From positions 558,001-622,000 of the forward strand of contig OZ243107.1 of assembly GCA_965212245.1 (NCBI GenBank): 64,000 nt of DNA, in the 5' to 3' direction. Position numbers and translations under genes: made by a program. The notes under the pieces were generated by a model. The model saw nothing but the letters and a program-made list of their open reading frames with translations, ran no database searches and was not told the origin of the DNA. Shown piece after piece: positions 1 through 8,786 of the stretch. Position 1 is the stretch's first letter. Each line of letters opens with the position of its first letter. The stretch comes from CAKZNE01 sp040222435 (GTDB lineage: Bacteria > Bacteroidota > Bacteroidia > Flavobacteriales > Schleiferiaceae).

Positions 1-253
1 CGTGAGTGCGTTTGGAGAGATTCACGGACTTCCGTACAATGTAATTCTTACGATCGTGGATACCTGCAATTACGCCCCGGGACTCCTGGCCCTCTTCAGG
101 GTGAAAGTCCACCACATCACCCACCGCCACAGGGTTGGTGCTTTTAATACCGTCCAGCCGGATACGCCCTTTTATTCGACAGTCCCATATCTTATTTTCA
201 GACCTCACCATATACCAGCTTCCGGTAGACTTTATAACCTTTCCTTCTTTCAT
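1..253 (-). CDS. rsgA: RsgA ribosome-assembly GTPase, N-terminal fragment
   Basis: Partial gene running off the left edge; the ATG (positions 253-251) opens 84 codons with no stop. RsgA is a circularly permuted GTPase that acts late in 30S ribosomal subunit maturation. The visible part is the N-terminal OB-fold domain: it begins MKEGKVIKSTGSWYMV, contains the typical VAVGDVVDF strand at about residues 47-55 and ends in NLSKRTH, which is where the family passes into its GTPase domain. The GTPase and zinc-binding domains lie outside the window. It is divergent from gldA, with about 138 bp between. Identification rests on the OB-fold pattern only. Confidence 0.82.
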   Translation of the reverse strand, partial: MKEGKVIKSTGSWYMVRSENKIWDCRIKGRIRLDGIKSTNPVAVGDVVDFHPEEGQESRGVIAGIHDRKNYIVRKSVNLSKRTH

Positions 254-391
254 TCAACAGCGAAATTATCCAATTCTTAAAAAGCACCAGTATCATGCAC
301 CTTTTATTTAACAGTTGATACGGTATAGCTATTCGCTGGTATGCTCCTTACATTTCCTTTACTTTAGCACTTCTGAAACAGCATACAGAAT

Positions 392-1303
392 ATGTCAATT
401 GAAGTAAAAAACATCAGTAAACTTTACGGTAAACAAAAAGCTCTGGATGACGTGAGCTTTTCGATAGGAACCGGGGAAATTGTAGGTTTTCTGGGGCCTA
501 ACGGAGCCGGAAAATCTACCATGATGAAAATACTGACCTGTTATATACCGCAAAGTGCAGGTATAGCTAAAGTATGCGGTATGGACACCCAAGAGGAGAG
601 TATTGCCATTCGTAAAAAAGTGGGGTATCTGCCGGAGCATAACCCGCTTTACCTGGAGATGTATGTGAAGGAATACCTGGCTTTTATGGCCGGTGTGCAT
701 AAGGTATCTAAAGATCGTATACCGGAAATGATACGTAAAACGGGGCTTGAACCGGAGCAGCACAAAAAACTGGGGCAACTCTCTAAGGGTTATCGCCAGA
801 GAGCTGGCCTTGCTGCTGCTCTTTTACATGATCCTGAAGTACTGATACTGGATGAACCTACAACGGGCTTAGACCCGAATCAGTTGGTGGAAATACGTCA
901 CCTGATTAAGGAAATCGGTCAGGCTAAAACGGTAATGCTTTCCACCCACATTATGCAGGAGGTGGAAGTACTGTGTAACCGTGTGATCATTATCAACCAG
1001 GGCAAAATAGTTACGGATAGCTCTACAAAGCTGTTAACAGAACTGATGGGCGACCGTATTTTCAGAGTAGAGTTTGACAAACCCACCACCGCATCTCAAC
1101 TTAAAAAACTGGAGGGCATTAAACTGGCAGAAGACATGGGCCAGGGCCTGAAATGGCAAATTACCGCCCTTAAAGATCACGAAATCCGCAGTGTGATCTT
1201 TCAATATGCCGTAGCCCATGAAATGGTAGTACTGGAAATGAGCCAAAAAGATCAGAAACTTGAGCAAGTATTTCAAAAACTTACCCAAAAGAATGAAATT
1301 TAA
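392..1303 (+). CDS. gldA: Gliding motility ABC transporter ATPase GldA
   Basis: 303-residue ABC ATPase. Walker A GPNGAGKST at residues 35-43, signature LSKGYRQR at 130-137, Walker B LILDEP at 151-156 and the switch His at 186 are all intact. The start MSIEVKNISKLYG and the stretch VGYLPEHNPLYLEMYV are characteristic of GldA, the ATPase of the GldAFG transporter first found in Flavobacterium johnsoniae. The last ~90 residues are the usual GldA C-terminal extension. No gldF or gldG lies alongside, which is common because gldA is usually unlinked. Its 3' end overlaps the following lipoprotein gene by 11 bp, so the two are probably co-transcribed. GldA occurs in many non-gliding Bacteroidota, so gliding itself is not proven. 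Confidence 0.9.
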   Translation: MSIEVKNISKLYGKQKALDDVSFSIGTGEIVGFLGPNGAGKSTMMKILTCYIPQSAGIAKVCGMDTQEESIAIRKKVGYLPEHNPLYLEMYVKEYLAFMAGVHKVSKDRIPEMIRKTGLEPEQHKKLGQLSKGYRQRAGLAAALLHDPEVLILDEPTTGLDPNQLVEIRHLIKEIGQAKTVMLSTHIMQEVEVLCNRVIIINQGKIVTDSSTKLLTELMGDRIFRVEFDKPTTASQLKKLEGIKLAEDMGQGLKWQITALKDHEIRSVIFQYAVAHEMVVLEMSQKDQKLEQVFQKLTQKNEI

Positions 1304-2081
1304 AATTACCCTGACCTTAATTACCATCTGTTTTTTAAGCAGTTGCCAGGAAGTGGCCCGTATGGGCGAACTGGCCGAAAAACAAAGTGAACTCACCGAA
1401 CAAAAGGAACGGGAAGCCAAAACGGCAGAAAAGGCCCCACCTAAGAATGGCATAGTGACCAAAGAGAATAAACGCTCCAATACTACCGTGGAAATTGAGT
1501 ATAAGGACGGTAAAAAAAATGGCACCAGCCGGGAGTATTATTCAGATGGCACCCTGTGGAAAGAGTCTGACTACAAAGATAATTTGCTACACGGAGTGGC
1601 CAGGGTATACAGCCGCGAAGGTAAGCCGGAACGTGTGGTGCATTACCAGGAGGGGAAAAAGCACGGAGACTTTATTCGTTATTTTAAAAGCGGTAATCCT
1701 AAGCTGAAGATCACTTTTAACCAGGGTTTACCTATGCCGGGAGGAATGCAAAAAGATTATACAGGTGAAGAAGTACCAGCTCCCAAAATCATCATTACAC
1801 ACACGGACAATTTAGCGTTGAATAATACCTATAGCCTGCAATTTTCTTTGGAGCCGCGCGCCAAGGGTGTTAGCTTCTATGCTTTTGATAAAGAAAACCT
1901 ATGGCAGCCGGAAACGAGTAAAGAGCTATACTCCTTACCGAAGAATGGCAAGCTGACCTTTGAACTGGAGCCGGGTTTTTTTATAGCCCGTGAAATATTT
2001 ATTTATGCTACTTATAAGAGCAAATGGGGCGATGATATGGTAACCCATACCCGGATGAACCTGGCTATAGAGAATAGCTAA
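1293..2081 (+). CDS. MORN-like (YwqK-type) repeat lipoprotein
   Basis: 262-residue predicted lipoprotein. I place the start at the ATG at 1293, inside the end of gldA, because it gives a clean lipoprotein signal (MKFKITLTLITICFLSSC, acylated Cys18); the longer in-frame start at 1260 would bury that signal. Residues ~70-150 contain three MORN-variant repeats (patterns like NGTSREYYSDGTL, LHGVARVYSREGK, KHGDFIRYFKSGN), as in YwqK/toxin-antitoxin-like proteins of Bacteroidota. The C-terminal ~100 residues look like a beta domain. Specific function unknown; an envelope-facing role is likely. The stop codon overlaps that of the convergent gene: CTAA at 2078-2081 supplies both stops. Confidence 0.75.
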   Translation: MKFKITLTLITICFLSSCQEVARMGELAEKQSELTEQKEREAKTAEKAPPKNGIVTKENKRSNTTVEIEYKDGKKNGTSREYYSDGTLWKESDYKDNLLHGVARVYSREGKPERVVHYQEGKKHGDFIRYFKSGNPKLKITFNQGLPMPGGMQKDYTGEEVPAPKIIITHTDNLALNNTYSLQFSLEPRAKGVSFYAFDKENLWQPETSKELYSLPKNGKLTFELEPGFFIAREIFIYATYKSKWGDDMVTHTRMNLAIENS

Positions 2082-3616
2082 ACGCCCAGCATCTGCTTTA
2101 CACGCAACAAATTAGAATTGCCGGGTGCCCAAAGCAGTGCTTTATATAAGGTTTCTTTTGCCTTAGCCTTACTTTTAGTAAAACGCTTGAGCGCCAGACG
2201 GGAGTAAGCAGACCCTATAAGCTCATGGTTTATAATAAGGTTTGGATCATCCATAAAGCTCTCAAACTCTTCTATTTTGTCGTCTACCTTATTACTGTAG
2301 CTATCCCCTAATTCTTTCCACACATCCCTTAACAACTGTTCGGCATAAAGGCTGCGCCAGATATTATTTTCAATTAATCCCGGAAAGCGTACAGACAAAC
2401 TCTTTAGTGAATCAGAAGCATCAGGAAGTTTTTGCGCATATATCAACTGCGCAGTACTGGTCAGCAAAAGATTTATGACGTCCAGGTTTTCAGGATCTAT
2501 ACTCATAGCCTGGGAGGCGTGACTATAACCATCGTAAAACAAACCCAATTTTGCAGCATAATCTGCTTTAAGCGAATGATATGTAAAGGCCATTCTCTTT
2601 AACAGGTATGGCTCTTTCAGTTTTATATGTAACCGTTTGTAAAGCGAGTCCAGCTCTGAAGGCTTACGCTCTTCAATTAACAGACTATAGCCTACTGCCC
2701 CAAACTCTTCAGCCACCAGGTCGTAATGATCTTTTGTGGTATCAGTGATCGCAAACATTGCCATAATACCGGTATAATACTCTGACTGAAGATTACGTTG
2801 AGCCAACCAATTGACAGAAGTAGAATATAAAATGGAGCGAAACTTTTCATTGGGTGTAATGAAATAGGCCTTCAGCGCATTCTGATAAGCTTCCAGATAC
2901 TTGGACTTTTCAAAATCATAAATAGCCTGATTGTAATATTGAATACTTACCAGCTCCATAAGGCTTATATCCCGTTGTGGGTAGAGATCATTCAGAACAG
3001 ACCTCAAATCTGGTGAATGCAGTTCTTCCTCAGTAATGATCTTCCGGCTTACCAAAGATTGCAGTTGTGCTTGAACCAAACGATCCGTAAGACGCTGGTA
3101 GCCATCAAAGGGGTCCGTTCCCTCCATTATAATATTTTCATCATCAGGTTGAGCTACCAGGTACACATGTTGTGGTTCTTCAGAAATGGTATAGGGTATA
3201 TCAAACTCATTCAACACCAACGCGTGCAGAGCGGTGGAGGACACACAGTTAAAGTAGCCTCCCTGAAAAATATCAGTAAAACGGTTTTCAAAATCATATT
3301 TCATCAGCCAGTCATCCTGAACCGCTTCAAAGATTTTACGCACCTTTTTTTTGCCGGAGTAGCGTTGCATTTTTTCAGGATTCAAATCGCTGACAAACTG
3401 TTTCAGCCGCAGTTTGAAATTCTGAAAATCTTCTTGGGTGGCGTTACCGGAACTGGCTACAAAAAGCAGGAAAACGTCAGGCGAACCTTTCGCCACATCC
3501 TCAAAAGCCTGCTTTTCAAATGCATTTGAAAAATTCAGATCCGTCAGACTTACCTCTTGAGCAACAAGCTTGAGTGAGCAACAAATGATAAGGAGAACGG
3601 CACTTAACGTTTTCAT
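2078..3616 (-). CDS. Secreted transglutaminase-like / TPR-like protein of unknown function
   Basis: 512 residues with a Sec signal peptide ending LKLVAQ (about residue 20). Residues ~118-170 contain the order Cys124 (GGYFNCVSSTALH), His150 (EEPQHVYLV) and an acidic cluster (E165, D168), which matches the Cys-His-Asp layout of transglutaminase-like folds: Cys on a helix after G-x-x, a 'xIPY' strand, then a His strand. The C-terminal ~300 residues are helical with weak TPR character. The start ATG overlaps the der stop in an ATGA (3613-3616), implying translational coupling. I do not know a named family for it; transglutaminase-like activity is inference from motif order only. Confidence 0.6.
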   Translation of the reverse strand: MKTLSAVLLIICCSLKLVAQEVSLTDLNFSNAFEKQAFEDVAKGSPDVFLLFVASSGNATQEDFQNFKLRLKQFVSDLNPEKMQRYSGKKKVRKIFEAVQDDWLMKYDFENRFTDIFQGGYFNCVSSTALHALVLNEFDIPYTISEEPQHVYLVAQPDDENIIMEGTDPFDGYQRLTDRLVQAQLQSLVSRKIITEEELHSPDLRSVLNDLYPQRDISLMELVSIQYYNQAIYDFEKSKYLEAYQNALKAYFITPNEKFRSILYSTSVNWLAQRNLQSEYYTGIMAMFAITDTTKDHYDLVAEEFGAVGYSLLIEERKPSELDSLYKRLHIKLKEPYLLKRMAFTYHSLKADYAAKLGLFYDGYSHASQAMSIDPENLDVINLLLTSTAQLIYAQKLPDASDSLKSLSVRFPGLIENNIWRSLYAEQLLRDVWKELGDSYSNKVDDKIEEFESFMDDPNLIINHELIGSAYSRLALKRFTKSKAKAKETLYKALLWAPGNSNLLRVKQMLGV

Positions 3617-4917
3617 TTTTTACGCAGGTAAATTTGGATAGGTACCCCGTTAAAATCAAACTGATCTCTGAGTTTATTCTCCAAAAACCTCTTATAAGGC
3701 TCTTTTACATACTGTGGTAAATTGGCAAAAAAGGCAAAGGAAGGGGTTACCGTAGGTAACTGAGTACAAAACTTGATCTTAATATATTTTCCCTTAATAG
3801 ATGGGGGCGGATTGCTTTCGATGATGGGAAGCATCACGTCATTAAGCTTGCTGGTACTCACACGTGAATTACGTCTTTCGTATACCTTCATCGCTTCTTC
3901 AACGGCCTGAAAAATGCGCTGCTTATTAAGTGCAGAAATGAAAAGCACCGGCAGGTCTGTAAAAGGCTCTAACTTTTTAAGAATAACTTTCCGGAACTGA
4001 TCTGCTGTTTGAGTATCCTTCTCAACAAGATCCCACTTATTCACCAGTATTACAGCTCCCTTCTTGTTTTTTTCAATCAGGCTGAAAATGGAAAGGTCTT
4101 GTCCCTCAAAGCCACGGTCTGCGTCAATAAGCAGTAAACACACATCGGCACTTTCAATAGCTCTTACGGAGCGCATTACTGAGTAAAACTCCAGGTTTTC
4201 ATGCACCTTCGACTTTTTCCGTAAACCGGCCGTATCCACCAACAGAAAATCCTTGCCAAATAATTTATAGCGGGTGTTTATTGCATCACGGGTAGTACCG
4301 GCAATATCCGTTACGATGTTGCGGTTTTCACCGGTAAGTGCATTTATAAAAGAAGACTTACCAACGTTAGGGCGGCCTACCACGGCAATACGCGGAAGAT
4401 CCGGTTCCTCTTCATCTTGTTCTTCAGGCAATGCAGCTACCAGGTCATCTAATAGCTCACCGGTTCCTGAACCATTCATGGCTGAGATATTGTACATATC
4501 TCCCAACCCAAGGCTGTAAAACTCAGCACTCATCGTCTGACGCATGGCATTATCTACCTTATTAGCTACCAGCAACACCTTCTTTTTAGTTCTGCGCAGT
4601 AAGGAAGCCACTTCTTTATCCATGCCGGTTACACCTTGCTCGGCATCCACCACAAAAAGTATAGCTTGTGCTTCTTCAATAGCAATTTCAACCTGTTTAC
4701 GAATCTCTCCTTCAAAAATATCATCAGAACCTCTTATGTAGCCCCCGGTATCAATTACAGAAAACTCACGACCTATCCATTCGGAACGTCCGTAAATACG
4801 GTCACGTGTAACTCCTGAAACGGAATCCACAATAGCTTCCCGTCTTTCGGTAAGGCGATTAAAAAGAGTAGACTTACCCACATTGGGACGACCTACAATG
4901 GCTACAATATTTGACAC
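3613..4917 (-). CDS. der: Ribosome-assembly GTPase Der (EngA)
   Basis: 434 residues with two tandem G domains: G1 motifs GRPNVGKST (residues 9-17) and GRPNVGKSS (181-189), first-domain DTGG (56-59) and NKVD (119-122), followed by a C-terminal KH-like domain (~350-434). Der is needed for 50S subunit assembly. I chose the GTG start at 4917: the reading frame stays open upstream to 5064, but that region holds the terminator of the upstream response-regulator gene and a -7 promoter element (4936-4943), and 434 residues is the usual Der length. Translationally coupled to the downstream transglutaminase-like gene. Confidence 0.93.
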   Translation of the reverse strand: MSNIVAIVGRPNVGKSTLFNRLTERREAIVDSVSGVTRDRIYGRSEWIGREFSVIDTGGYIRGSDDIFEGEIRKQVEIAIEEAQAILFVVDAEQGVTGMDKEVASLLRRTKKKVLLVANKVDNAMRQTMSAEFYSLGLGDMYNISAMNGSGTGELLDDLVAALPEEQDEEEPDLPRIAVVGRPNVGKSSFINALTGENRNIVTDIAGTTRDAINTRYKLFGKDFLLVDTAGLRKKSKVHENLEFYSVMRSVRAIESADVCLLLIDADRGFEGQDLSIFSLIEKNKKGAVILVNKWDLVEKDTQTADQFRKVILKKLEPFTDLPVLFISALNKQRIFQAVEEAMKVYERRNSRVSTSKLNDVMLPIIESNPPPSIKGKYIKIKFCTQLPTVTPSFAFFANLPQYVKEPYKRFLENKLRDQFDFNGVPIQIYLRKK

Positions 4918-4935
4918 AAAATCTGCTTTAGTCGG

Positions 4936-4943
4936 CAAAAATA
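4936..4943 (-). promoter_or_regulatory. Promoter -7 element for der
   Basis: On the minus strand this reads TATTTTTG, a match to the Bacteroidota -7 consensus TAnnTTTG. It lies 18 nt before the GTG chosen for der, giving a leader of about 12 nt. I did not find a good TTG at the -33 spacing, so support is partial. Confidence 0.45.
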
Positions 4944-5015
4944 GACAATGCAAAGGAGAGCATCGCACTCCGAAGAAAAACGAGAGGATAATATGGGTTG
5001 TGGATACTATTGAAG

Positions 5016-5058
5016 CAAAATAAAAATGTCTTTCCCTGTTTCGCACGGAAAGACATTT
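5016..5058 (-). terminator. Rho-independent terminator after response regulator
   Basis: Perfect 12-bp inverted repeat AAATGTCTTTCC / GGAAAGACATTT (5024-5035 and 5047-5058) with an 11-nt loop. On the minus strand it is followed by TTTTTATTTT, the expected U-tract. A second, smaller hairpin (ACATTCC 5061-5067 / GGAATGT 5080-5086) sits just before it, between the response-regulator stop and the terminator. Confidence 0.8.
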
Positions 5059-5105
5059 AAACATTCCACTAGCATCTGCGGAATGTGTTTATATTCAAAG
5101 AATAT

Positions 5106-5726
5106 TTATTTCTTGCGGTTGAGTATCTCCGGGTAATTGGTTGAAAAATTGATAAGATCCACCACTGATTTTGCCCCTATCTTATTCAGTAAACGCAGCT
5201 TATAAGTACTCACAGTTTTGTCACTGATCTCAAGTTCTTCTGAAATCTCTTTGTTTGATTTTCCAGTAGAAAGAAGCTTTAACACTTCTATTTCGCGTTG
5301 GCTTAATTTAATAGGTTTATTCTTACGCTTATTATTCAGGATATCATCACTGAATATTTGCTCGCCTTCAATAACCCGGTTTATGGAACGGATGAGTTTT
5401 TTAGGTTCATCATCTTTAATCACATAACCACTGGCGCCCATTTGCATGGCTGTTTTTCCGTAAATATCTTCAGGATGCATGGTTAAGACAATGATCTTGA
5501 GGTCGGGGGCCATCTCCTTTATCTTACGAATGGCGGTGATACCATTCATCTTAGGCATATCCAGGTCCAAAAGGAGGATATCGGCCTCATGATTCTGTAT
5601 CATTTCAATGAGTTCATCTCCATCTGAAGCCTCTGCAACCAATTGCATATTGTCTTCATAGCCAATAAAAAGCTGAAGTCCCTTTCGGACAACTGCATGA
5701 TCATCAGCAAGTAAAATTTTTATCAT
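5106..5726 (-). CDS. NarL/LuxR-family response regulator
   Basis: 206 residues. The N-terminal receiver domain has the acidic pair D8-D9, the phospho-acceptor D54 (LLLDLDMP), T82 and K104; the C-terminal LuxR-type helix-turn-helix covers about 140-200 (LSQREIEVLKLLSTGKSNKEIS). It should be a phosphorylation-controlled transcription factor. No histidine kinase is adjacent, so it is an orphan here. In flavobacteria such regulators often sit near gldB/nadE, as here. It has its own -7 element upstream and a terminator downstream, suggesting a single-gene unit. Confidence 0.88.
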   Translation of the reverse strand: MIKILLADDHAVVRKGLQLFIGYEDNMQLVAEASDGDELIEMIQNHEADILLLDLDMPKMNGITAIRKIKEMAPDLKIIVLTMHPEDIYGKTAMQMGASGYVIKDDEPKKLIRSINRVIEGEQIFSDDILNNKRKNKPIKLSQREIEVLKLLSTGKSNKEISEELEISDKTVSTYKLRLLNKIGAKSVVDLINFSTNYPEILNRKK

Positions 5727-5770
5727 CTCAGTGTTATTTGAAACTTTAAGCTTAGGTAAGTTAATTTTAA

Positions 5771-5778
5771 CAAATGTA
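5771..5778 (-). promoter_or_regulatory. Promoter -7 element for the response regulator
   Basis: Minus strand reads TACATTTG (TAnnTTTG consensus), 45 nt upstream of the response regulator ATG. No convincing -33 TTG was found at 19-23 nt spacing. Confidence 0.4.
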
Positions 5779-5836
5779 TATATTAATTGTCAGATAATAA
5801 TGACACTTCTCCCTAAATTTTGTCCATTTCAACGAT

Positions 5837-6628
5837 CTAATCCTTTAACTTTGAGGGTATTTCACAAACCGGAATAGGAAGCATTTTATGCTGATTTATT
5901 CGATTCTGGTGTAAATATATTTCATAAACCTCCCTTTCCCTACCCTCAAAATCCCCGGGTTTTTTATGCATTTTCTTTTGCTTCATGGCCCATTCCAATT
6001 CAGGGTAAGAAGCACCAATCTGATCTTCATCTGAGCGGTCATCACCCCAAAGTCCATCGGTGGGCGGGGCTTGCATAATTTCAGAAATAATTCCCAGCTC
6101 TTTACCTACGGCATATACCTCTGTTTTTAACAAGTCGGCAATCGGGCTTATATCCACACCTCCATCTCCGTATTTGGTGTAAAAGCCTACCCCGAAATCT
6201 TCTACCTTGTTGCCGGTTCCGGCCACAATATACCGGTTAAGCGCAGCAAAGTAATACAGTGTGGTCATGCGCAGGCGTGCCCGGCTATTCACTAGTGACA
6301 TGGCTCTTTCATCCGAGTCAGTCACCTGGGGCAACTCATCAATAAAAAGGTCAAATACACGGCTAAGGTCTACTGAAGTCATGCTTACATTAGTATGTTC
6401 CTTCTGTAAGCCCTTAATATGTTTGAGCGCCCGGCTAACCTGATCCTGATTCTGATGAATGGGCATTTCCACACATAAAACCGGTAATCCGGTAAGAGCC
6501 AATAGCTTTGAGGTTACGGCTGAGTCTATACCTCCGCTTACGCCTATTACGAAACCCTTTTGACCAGAGTCTTGGAGATAATTCTTTAACCAGTTTACAA
6601 TATGATCTATAACCTGACTGGTTTTCAT
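5837..6628 (-). CDS. nadE: NH3-dependent NAD(+) synthetase
   Basis: 263 residues. The PP-loop SGGIDSAV at residues 31-38 binds ATP; further family signatures are the GTGNKVEDFGVGFYTKYGDGGVD region (split here as GTGNKVED and KYGDGGVD) and the LLKTEVY segment. The enzyme amidates nicotinic acid adenine dinucleotide to NAD(+). There is no N-terminal glutaminase domain, so this is the ammonia-dependent form. It lies on the minus strand just upstream of and divergent to gldB across the beta-barrel gene; nadE next to gldB/gldC is a recurring flavobacterial arrangement. Confidence 0.93.
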   Translation of the reverse strand: MKTSQVIDHIVNWLKNYLQDSGQKGFVIGVSGGIDSAVTSKLLALTGLPVLCVEMPIHQNQDQVSRALKHIKGLQKEHTNVSMTSVDLSRVFDLFIDELPQVTDSDERAMSLVNSRARLRMTTLYYFAALNRYIVAGTGNKVEDFGVGFYTKYGDGGVDISPIADLLKTEVYAVGKELGIISEIMQAPPTDGLWGDDRSDEDQIGASYPELEWAMKQKKMHKKPGDFEGREREVYEIYLHQNRINQHKMLPIPVCEIPSKLKD

Positions 6629-6644
6629 ACGATAACGGTAAAGT

Positions 6645-7268
6645 TTAAAATAAGATCCCTAAGGATATAGCCACATAATCAAAACGGTAAGACCGGCTGG
6701 AGCGTAAGGCAGGATCATCATCATTCAGGTTGTCAACCAGGTTACGGTGATAAGCTATTTCAGCAACCAAAGAGGTGGAACCACCAAAGCTATATTCGGC
6801 TCCGCCACCAAATTTAAACGTAAGCCCCAGTGGGTTTATATACGAGTCAAGCTCTTGCCCGGCCGGAATATCCGGCTCAAAATCAATAGTTTCATTGGTT
6901 TTAATCAATAATCCGCCACCAAATCTGGCAAAATAGGTGAAGTAGCCAAACTCACGCGTACTCATTTTGAGGGCAATCGGAATTTGCACATATCCGGCAT
7001 GATAGCTACGGCTGGTGTCATTAAACTCCATAGTGCCTCCGCTGCTTAAAATATCAACCCCGGTGGAAAGGGCATAATGCTCAGCAAAATAATAATCTGC
7101 CATAAGGCCAAAGCCAAATTTTACCGCCAGGTTGGTTTCCACGTCTGGCTCACTGGTTGAGATATAATTTATAGAGGGAGTGGCGTGCACACCAAGCCTC
7201 AAATTCTGAGCGTTTATCTTTGAGCCTGCTAAAAGGCATAAAAAAAGGAATAGCTTGATTTTCTTCAA
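6645..7268 (-). CDS. Outer-membrane beta-barrel protein (porin family)
   Basis: 207 residues with a signal peptide ending KINAQ (cleavage near residue 21) and alternating aromatic/hydrophobic strands ending in a terminal strand with final Phe (FDYVAISLGILF), as expected for an outer-membrane barrel. Start pattern LRLGVHATPSINYI and the 'YFAEHYALSTGVDIL' strand fit the 'outer membrane beta-barrel / PorT-like' family of Bacteroidota. PorT itself is a T9SS component, and the neighbourhood of gld genes makes that tempting, but similarity here is only to the general fold. It lies 16 bp upstream of nadE on the same strand, so they are probably co-transcribed. Confidence 0.72.
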   Translation of the reverse strand: MKKIKLFLFLCLLAGSKINAQNLRLGVHATPSINYISTSEPDVETNLAVKFGFGLMADYYFAEHYALSTGVDILSSGGTMEFNDTSRSYHAGYVQIPIALKMSTREFGYFTYFARFGGGLLIKTNETIDFEPDIPAGQELDSYINPLGLTFKFGGGAEYSFGGSTSLVAEIAYHRNLVDNLNDDDPALRSSRSYRFDYVAISLGILF

Positions 7269-7323
7269 AACTTAAAATTTTGGGCGTAAAATTAAAGTAC
7301 TTGATTAACAAGTAACACGGTTT

Positions 7324-8313
7324 ATGATAAAAAGAATTTTTTGGACTATAAGTTCACTGTTTCTGTTAATAGCTTGTGAACAGGATCACCTTGAAGTGGA
7401 TATAAGCAACATTGAGGTTCAAACCCGTTTTCAACGCTTTGACCAGGCTTTTTTCTCTACAGACACTACGCGGTTTGAGTCAGAGCTTGACAGCCTTAAG
7501 GAAAAATATCCACTGTTTTTCCAATCCGGGGCTACCGACAGATTCTGGCGTTTTCAACGCTCAGATCAGCGTCAGCTTGATCTATATCAAAAGGCTCAGG
7601 ATGTGTGGGGAGATATGGAGAGTGCAAACCATAAACTGAATGAGGCCATGAAACATTTTTACTATTATTACAAGCAACGGCCTTCTATTGAATTTTACAC
7701 TTATATATCCAACCTGGATTTTGACTACCCCCTATTGTATGCTCCCGAAAACGAAGTGTGCTTTGCCGCCCTGGATATGTATTTAGGACAAAATGAATCC
7801 TACTATTCACACCTGCCTGCTTACCTGGCTTTTGAGCATAACCCCGTTTTTTTGATACGGGATTGTATAGAAGCCCTTGCTCTTCATAACGTACCCCCTC
7901 TCAATGACCAAGATGCCTATTCATTACTGGATGCCATGATCTACCACGGTAAGATCTTATATTTTATTGAGGCAATGATGCCACAAGAGTCTGAAGAGGT
8001 AATTATACAGTACATCCATGAGCACCTTGCTTTTTGCCAGGAGAATGAACGTAATGTTTGGTCTTACTTTATAGAGAATAACCTGCTGTTCTCCAAAAAG
8101 GATAATGACATCAGGCGCTTTATAGCTCCGGCTCCTTTCTCCAAATTCAGAATGAAGTTTGACAATCAGACACCAGGACGTATAGGCCAATGGGTGGGCT
8201 GGCAAATTGTGCGGAATTATTGCCGCAATAACTCTGATGTGAGTTTACAGGAAATGCTGGCTGAAACGGATAGCCGAAAATTTTTAAAACTCAGCCAGTA
8301 TAAACCGGAATAG
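7324..8313 (+). CDS. gldB: Gliding motility lipoprotein GldB
   Basis: 329 residues; lipoprotein signal MIKRIFWTISSLFLLIAC (acylated Cys18). The conserved pattern of the GldB family is visible: RFDQAFFSTDTTRF near residues 38-51, LKEKYPLFF, Y-x-HLPAYLAFEHNP around 160-175, and the C-terminal PGRIGQWVGWQIVRNY. GldB is a membrane-anchored lipoprotein required for gliding in F. johnsoniae; its biochemical role is not established. It is followed by gldC after 109 bp and preceded by divergent nadE-linked genes, the standard flavobacterial context. Confidence 0.9.
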   Translation: MIKRIFWTISSLFLLIACEQDHLEVDISNIEVQTRFQRFDQAFFSTDTTRFESELDSLKEKYPLFFQSGATDRFWRFQRSDQRQLDLYQKAQDVWGDMESANHKLNEAMKHFYYYYKQRPSIEFYTYISNLDFDYPLLYAPENEVCFAALDMYLGQNESYYSHLPAYLAFEHNPVFLIRDCIEALALHNVPPLNDQDAYSLLDAMIYHGKILYFIEAMMPQESEEVIIQYIHEHLAFCQENERNVWSYFIENNLLFSKKDNDIRRFIAPAPFSKFRMKFDNQTPGRIGQWVGWQIVRNYCRNNSDVSLQEMLAETDSRKFLKLSQYKPE

Positions 8314-8358
8314 ACCTTTATCGATTCCGGCAATCCTAAAAAACATATCCCTTAAAAA

Positions 8359-8392
8359 TTGGAAGAGACCTCTTCTTAAACCCTTATTTTTG
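8359..8392 (+). promoter_or_regulatory. Promoter upstream of gldC
   Basis: TTG at 8359-8361 and TATTTTTG at 8385-8392 (TAnnTTTG), 23 nt apart, fit the Bacteroidota sigma-A consensus. The predicted start of transcription is about 20-25 nt before the gldC ATG. This suggests gldC can be expressed separately from gldB. Confidence 0.6.
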
Positions 8393-8422
8393 CCGACTGG
8401 CAACTGAAATTACGAACAGATT

Positions 8423-8761
8423 ATGGTTAAACATCACTCCAATATAAACTTCAGCATTGGGCTGGACGAAAACAAAGTACCGGAAACCATTGAATGGAGC
8501 GCTGAGGATGGCGGCATGAAACACGCTCCGGCTAAGGCTCTTTTATTATCTGTATGGGATAAAAAAAACGGGGACACGCTAAAAATTGACTTGTGGACCA
8601 AGGACTTGTTGGCGGATGAAATGAAACGGTTTGTGCATCAAACCCTGCTGTCTATGGCTGATACTTTAGAAAGAGCCACCAATGAAACCCAGGCTGCTGA
8701 GGATATGCGAAACTTTGGCAAAGAGCTGGGCATTAAACTGGATCTCTTTGACAAAAAGTAG
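8423..8761 (+). CDS. gldC: Gliding motility protein GldC
   Basis: 112 residues, no signal peptide, predicted cytoplasmic. The sequence MVKHHSNINFSIGLDENKVPETIEW, followed by AKALLLSVWD and LTIDLWTKDLxxDEM-like strands, is diagnostic for GldC. In F. johnsoniae GldC improves gliding but is not essential. Placed directly after gldB. Its own promoter appears to lie in the gldB-gldC gap. Confidence 0.92.
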   Translation: MVKHHSNINFSIGLDENKVPETIEWSAEDGGMKHAPAKALLLSVWDKKNGDTLKIDLWTKDLLADEMKRFVHQTLLSMADTLERATNETQAAEDMRNFGKELGIKLDLFDKK

Positions 8762-8786
8762 TACCTTTTGCTGATAAAACAGCTTT

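Noticed and set aside
2..280. Plus-strand frame of 92 codons at the left edge
   Set aside because: The opposite strand encodes the RsgA OB-fold with clear family motifs; the plus frame is its shadow.
4918..5064. Forty-nine extra in-frame codons at the start of der
   Set aside because: The segment contains the terminator of the upstream gene and a promoter -7 element; the GTG at 4917 gives the normal Der length.
6645..7268. Calling the beta-barrel protein PorT
   Set aside because: Only general barrel features are visible; no PorT-specific pattern could be confirmed by eye.
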